DNA from: Planctomycetaceae bacterium
GTDB lineage: Bacteria; Planctomycetota; Planctomycetia; Planctomycetales; Planctomycetaceae
Assembly: GCA_015487825.1 (NCBI GenBank)
Contig: WFOZ01000728.1
Coordinates: 1 to 8,147 of the forward strand
Reading direction: 5' to 3'
DNA: 8,147 bases
In this document: positions 6,001 to 8,147 of the stretch, piece after piece
How positions within the stretch are numbered: position 1 is the first letter of the stretch
Layout: each line of letters starts with the position of its first letter
Notes under the pieces: model-generated
The model's input: the letters and a program-made list of their open reading frames with translations, nothing else
Told to the model about the DNA's origin: nothing
Database searches by the model: none
Translations under genes and position numbers: made by a program

Positions 6001-7711
6001 GATCACGTTCAATCGGGGCATCTGTATAAGCCAGTAATTGCGACCACAAAACTTTGCCTGTTGCCGCCTGCAAGCAATAAACTCGAAGAGCATTCTCTTT
6101 TTCGCCAACGACAAACAGTTCTCCGTTATCAGTCAACGCAGGACCAAAAAAGAACGTCCCTGCAAGGGGAGGATCAATTGGCTCATTCATCGCTGCCCCG
6201 CCGATATGCCAGGCAAGCTTTCCTGTCTGCAGGTTGTAGGCAGTCAGTCGGTTTGAAGTCCAGTCTCGGCGATACGTGTCGTTATTAGACAAATTCAGGC
6301 TGTTGTAATACTGTCCGGGAAACATTCGGGAAAGAACAGCATTGCGTTCGATCACAAATACGTGCTGTCCATCGCTGCTGAGTGTTCCATGTACCGCGTT
6401 ACGAAATAGAAGATTTGTTAATGGATGCTGTTCGACCTGAGACGAGGAGTAGGAATTCCTGATCCAACCATTACCTATCATCCCACCACGTATCTGAAAA
6501 TTGGCATTGAATTGAAACCCGGGATTCAGATTTGTCTGGGTTCCCATGAGTAACGTTGCAGGGGAGTCTTTTTCACGCGATTCCCAGACAATACGTCCCG
6601 TTTCTACATCAATAGCCTTCAGTCCTTCCAATGTGCGCATTACAACGCGATTGCCAATGGTCACGGGCTGCATCATGGGGATGATCGGAGATTTTTTGAT
6701 TTCCAGATCTTCAAGCAGTTGATCAATCTGTTGACGGATTTGAGGATGTTCTGTCATTTCCTGTTGCCAGTCGCTCATCAACAACGGCAGCGTTCCCTCT
6801 GGTAATCCATCGCGTCTGGCGCTTCCTCCGGGGAAAAGCCAGTCTGCCAGTGGGGGATTAAAAACGTGTTGATACTGTTTCCACTGCTCGCGAATTTCTT
6901 CGATGGAACGATTTGGCAACCGTCTTTTTAGCTCCTGTCGCTGGGCATCGGTAAGAGATTCAAAAGAAGTCAGTTCATGCTCATTCAATGCTGCCTGTCG
7001 ATAAACTTCACTTACTTTCAGTTTCCAGACAGGGTCGGTAACAAATCGGGCCGTAGTGTTTTCCAGTCGAAGATACCATTGTGCCGCAACAGCAAACTCT
7101 CCCTGGTCTACATGGTAGGCAGCGATCCGGTTGGCTGCTTCATATCCTGCCTGCGTATGAAAATATCGTTCTGCAACTTTGCGGATCCCTGAAAAGTTGG
7201 AATGATGATAAGCCTCATCAAGCATTTTTTTTGCGAGTGGTCCATATGTTTTTTCATAAAACTGTTTAGCCTGATCAGGAAGATCGAAGATCTGCCGTTG
7301 AGCGACCCATCTCACCGAACGAAACTGGCCATCATTCCCCTGGATAACCGACTCTGTCGACTGATCCAGAATACTCTGTAGTATTTCCAACGCTTCAGGA
7401 TACTGCTTATGTTTGATACGGGTCCGTGCAGAATTCAACAGCGATTGATGCTCTCGAATAGAGGGAGCGCGTTGATCGATCGCATCTTTTTTGTAAGTCG
7501 ATATTTCCCCATTTGCATCAGTAGAGTCGCCGTCTCCCGGTTGCGGGCGAGGCATTCCACGCCTGCGCCCCAGAAACTTGTTGATGATTTTATTAATTGG
7601 ATTTTCAACCTTCTTCTCTTTTTCCTGTGCGACAACCGTTGCAGAAGTTAAAAGAGAAAAGAGGCTCGCAAACGCCGCCAGGAGCAGAATAAGAGAGAAT
7701 ATTTTTTTCAT
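3032..7711 (-). CDS. Giant exported protein with two PQQ-like beta-propeller regions and helical (TPR-like) repeats
   Basis: The 1559-residue product has a signal peptide (residues 1-28, cleavage likely after VVA) and a basic, proline-rich linker (about 45-75). Helical, TPR-like repeats follow at about 84-335, for example REHQSLLNSARTRIKHKQY. Six PQQ-like propeller blades then appear around 364, 489, 542, 596, 665 and 704, each ending in the (D/N)xxTGxxxW type motif, such as AIDVETGRIVWES. A second helical region spans about 805-1090, then a second propeller has blade motifs near 1147, 1192, 1266, 1356, 1396, 1453 and 1504. These blades resemble BamB and alcohol dehydrogenase propellers, but I see no set of catalytic residues of a quinoprotein dehydrogenase, so a binding or scaffold role outside the inner membrane is more likely. 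The start is the ATG at 7709-7711; its ribosome site is poor. Function is unknown. Confidence 0.9.
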   Translation of the reverse strand: MKKIFSLILLLAAFASLFSLLTSATVVAQEKEKKVENPINKIINKFLGRRRGMPRPQPGDGDSTDANGEISTYKKDAIDQRAPSIREHQSLLNSARTRIKHKQYPEALEILQSILDQSTESVIQGNDGQFRSVRWVAQRQIFDLPDQAKQFYEKTYGPLAKKMLDEAYHHSNFSGIRKVAERYFHTQAGYEAANRIAAYHVDQGEFAVAAQWYLRLENTTARFVTDPVWKLKVSEVYRQAALNEHELTSFESLTDAQRQELKRRLPNRSIEEIREQWKQYQHVFNPPLADWLFPGGSARRDGLPEGTLPLLMSDWQQEMTEHPQIRQQIDQLLEDLEIKKSPIIPMMQPVTIGNRVVMRTLEGLKAIDVETGRIVWESREKDSPATLLMGTQTNLNPGFQFNANFQIRGGMIGNGWIRNSYSSSQVEQHPLTNLLFRNAVHGTLSSDGQHVFVIERNAVLSRMFPGQYYNSLNLSNNDTYRRDWTSNRLTAYNLQTGKLAWHIGGAAMNEPIDPPLAGTFFFGPALTDNGELFVVGEKENALRVYCLQAATGKVLWSQLLAYTDAPIERDLGRRWWASQPAFAEGVLVCPTNVGLLVGIDRQSHDILWISRYTKKQQDTQSRQLRQRGGSILMANVGTLQDRWFATPPIIAGQTVIYAPLEEASLIGYRLTDGKERWRNTGLKQGLYPLGSYKSDLIVVNKEDLTGYDINTGEETWMVPFASFDSDQSRSEQIPCGRGLIMGNQVMLPIGQQEIWYFDLDKKEFSSRSRVADAGLRLGNLVMAQGKLISAGPDRIAMFQPKDEVEQKIKQRLQENPQDPWSLLKQAKIFSLDHQHEAGLRELTKIDVHSLDDSLRSQYRRQMLECLIVTVKNHPEKYDQEFQQIPNFIETDVDRQRYLRLRARRMVTRKEYASAIEAYAELANFRSNTLLRDSHDASFSSRQDVWLNAQLKELWDNSSGEITSQIIRMVNQSVQQAIDSNDLQQMLHVIRIYGFHPDIEPIYFRMVELATEQKDFATAQFALNTMAQQDDESVIATSIAKRAELLHQFGLHSDALYYLESLKEKEADLVLLDGLTVGEWLQEKEQENWLNPKLNYPSESSWANEEFEVVRIGSSNGIQQKGTVNISPSDLPFFKEHRFLFNYNNSRLKIFRTQDDELLWSIPLQQVENSASANVLPVRIDGHLLTLYYKGMLQCYSLPDQRLVWSKPITSRVSNIYTNRATLQKLSGLHKTSVAANRLRINNSNGKFGPLAISTSHTICYFGRQELVAVDPLNGETRWIRRGIPAGTAVYGDEHYLCILTPNSTETIIISTADGRQIETDEISPLIHQSIAVTQHQMITVQRNSSGILGLTSNSMKISAIDFVTRESLWEFGIGTDDYIGKLDENSLIIIKQSGTVQVIALSDGELLLEGDIGNVKGNLLVFSDANRIFLIVNTSSHRSSYLSIHNQYVNGFIVAIDRKTGEQLWKHATKGLSLILQDLDQIPVLLLVTRKHERIHKLTINMFRMLVLDKQTGKPVFEKSFTTQQPPNQISWSFTKKQIRMHSYNSVYTLRPKQKEADQ

Positions 7712-7770
7712 AAAATCGCGTCCATTCCCAGCAGAAACTGAAATTGTTGGATTTATCCATTAAGATGCTT

Positions 7771-7788
7771 GAGGCATGCAGTTGCCTC
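7771..7788. repeat. Inverted repeat in the propeller-gene leader
   Basis: GAGGCA (7771-7776) and TGCCTC (7783-7788) are exact complements around six bases, and can be extended by a G-T and an A-T pair outside. It lies about 60 bases before the start codon of the giant gene, and just downstream of the candidate promoter on the minus strand. It may be an operator or a leader hairpin. Confidence 0.35.
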
Positions 7789-7795
7789 GAAATAC

Positions 7796-7824
7796 ATTCT
7801 CACGCATACCATGCCCGCAATCAA
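7796..7824 (-). promoter_or_regulatory. Weak candidate promoter of the propeller gene
   Basis: On the minus strand TTGATT (7819-7824) and GAGAAT (7796-7801) are 17 bases apart, each with four of six consensus matches. Transcription would begin near the inverted repeat at 7771-7788. Such matches occur by chance, so this is only a candidate. Confidence 0.2.
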
Positions 7825-7840
7825 CCCGAGAAAACAGTAT

Positions 7841-7878
7841 AAACCGGTTTCAAATCAGATACCACCGGATATCCCGGT
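7841..7878. repeat. Paired ACCGG/CCGGT inverted repeats in divergent spacer
   Basis: AAACCGGTTT (7841-7850) is a perfect 10-base palindrome. The ACCGG (7864-7868) and CCGGT (7874-7878) pair forms a second symmetric site around five bases. The centres are about 25 bases apart. Two related symmetric sites in a divergent control region suggest a binding site for a dimeric regulator, but this is inference. Confidence 0.3.
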
Positions 7879-7991
7879 ACGGCTGGGCTGTTTTAACTCT
7901 CTGTAATTTTCTGGAGATTATTGCCATTCGTACATAATTGACCGCTGGCAACACAAGAGCCGATTTAGCGGGCTATTTTCACTGACAACTT

Positions 7992-7996
7992 GAGGA
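7992..7996 (+). promoter_or_regulatory. Ribosome binding site of the right-edge gene
   Basis: GAGGA ends 8 bases before the ATG at 8005 and supports that start. It is the clearest ribosome site in the window besides the one at 1437. Confidence 0.65.
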
Positions 7997-8004
7997 TCAG
8001 TAAT

Positions 8005-8147
8005 ATGCACTACCGTATTCTACCCAAATTTGCGATTTATCACTGCTTCGTGGCTATGTTTCTTTTCGGTGCGACAAGCCACTTGCTCGAAGCCGGGGAG
8101 CAGGACGGAATACTTCCGAAGTTTTCCGATGTCGATCCCGATAGAAC
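8005..8147 (+). CDS. N-terminus of an exported protein of unknown function, cut by right window edge
   Basis: The frame is open from the ATG at 8005 to the window end, giving 47 complete codons. Residues 1-8 are basic (MHYRILPK), 9-28 are mostly hydrophobic, and the polar EAGEQDGILPKFSDVDPD follows, so it looks like a signal peptide and the first mature residues. Cleavage near residue 30 is possible. A good ribosome site supports the start. Too little of the mature part is present to assign a family. It is divergent from the propeller gene and shares its 293-base control region. Confidence 0.6.
   Translation, partial: MHYRILPKFAIYHCFVAMFLFGATSHLLEAGEQDGILPKFSDVDPDR

Larger units (their letters stand above)
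7712..8004. other. Divergent intergenic region between propeller gene and right-edge gene
   Basis: This 293-base spacer holds no convincing coding frame or RNA gene. It carries an inverted repeat close to the propeller gene, a possible minus-strand promoter, and a pair of ACCGG/CCGGT inverted repeats near its centre. For the plus-strand gene, CATAAT (7933-7938) could be a -10 box, but no matching -35 box lies 17 bases upstream. Confidence 0.6.

Noticed and set aside
5776..6288. 170-codon plus-strand frame inside the propeller gene
   Set aside because: It is a shadow of the first propeller region; its composition is irregular and no family is recognised.
3032..7711. Propeller protein as a PQQ-dependent dehydrogenase
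   Set aside because: The blade motifs fit, but no catalytic Asp/Glu-Asn-calcium site or cytochrome motif was seen, and the helical regions do not fit that enzyme family.
7938..7966. TTGACC as a -35 box for the right-edge gene
   Set aside because: No acceptable -10 hexamer lies 16-19 bases downstream.

Overview
The window looks like a chromosomal piece of a planctomycete. This rests on protein style and not on a marker gene: a very large secreted PQQ-like beta-propeller protein with helical repeats, a small secreted protein with two Cys-rich YHS/TRASH-like modules, loosely spaced genes with weak ribosome sites, and moderate GC by eye. A Gimesia-like genus is possible but cannot be proven from the sequence alone. 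No mobile element, CRISPR array, tRNA or rRNA was seen.

Layout, left to right. Bases 1-1159 (minus strand) hold the N-terminal 386 residues of a membrane sensor histidine kinase of the RegB/PrrB/ActS redox-sensing type, cut by the left edge inside its ATPase domain. A 293-base divergent spacer (1160-1452) holds an inverted repeat just upstream of the kinase, a plausible promoter and a 5'-leader hairpin for the next gene. Bases 1453-1896 (plus) encode the small secreted Cys-rich protein, closed by a strong intrinsic terminator. Bases 1963-2817 (minus) encode a serine lipase/esterase of the alpha/beta-hydrolase fold; its frame continues upstream to 2925 into a clear signal peptide that has no ATG, GTG or TTG start. 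Bases 3032-7711 (minus) encode a 1559-residue exported protein with two PQQ-like beta-propeller regions separated by a helical repeat region. A second 293-base divergent spacer (7712-8004) contains several inverted repeats. At 8005 a plus-strand gene for an exported protein begins and runs off the right edge.

How the genes may work together: the kinase and the Cys-rich protein gene are divergent and share one control region. Known RegB proteins sense quinone redox state and use a metal-dependent redox cysteine, so a link to a secreted metal-binding protein is a reasonable hypothesis, but it is inference. The lipase and the propeller protein lie in the same direction about 106 bases apart (to the proposed upstream start), with a weak terminator-like site between them, so co-transcription is uncertain. 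I do not see a coherent undescribed multi-gene system. The most interesting points are the complete RegB sensor signature in a probable menaquinone-using organism, the hidden signal peptide of the lipase, and the giant double-propeller protein.
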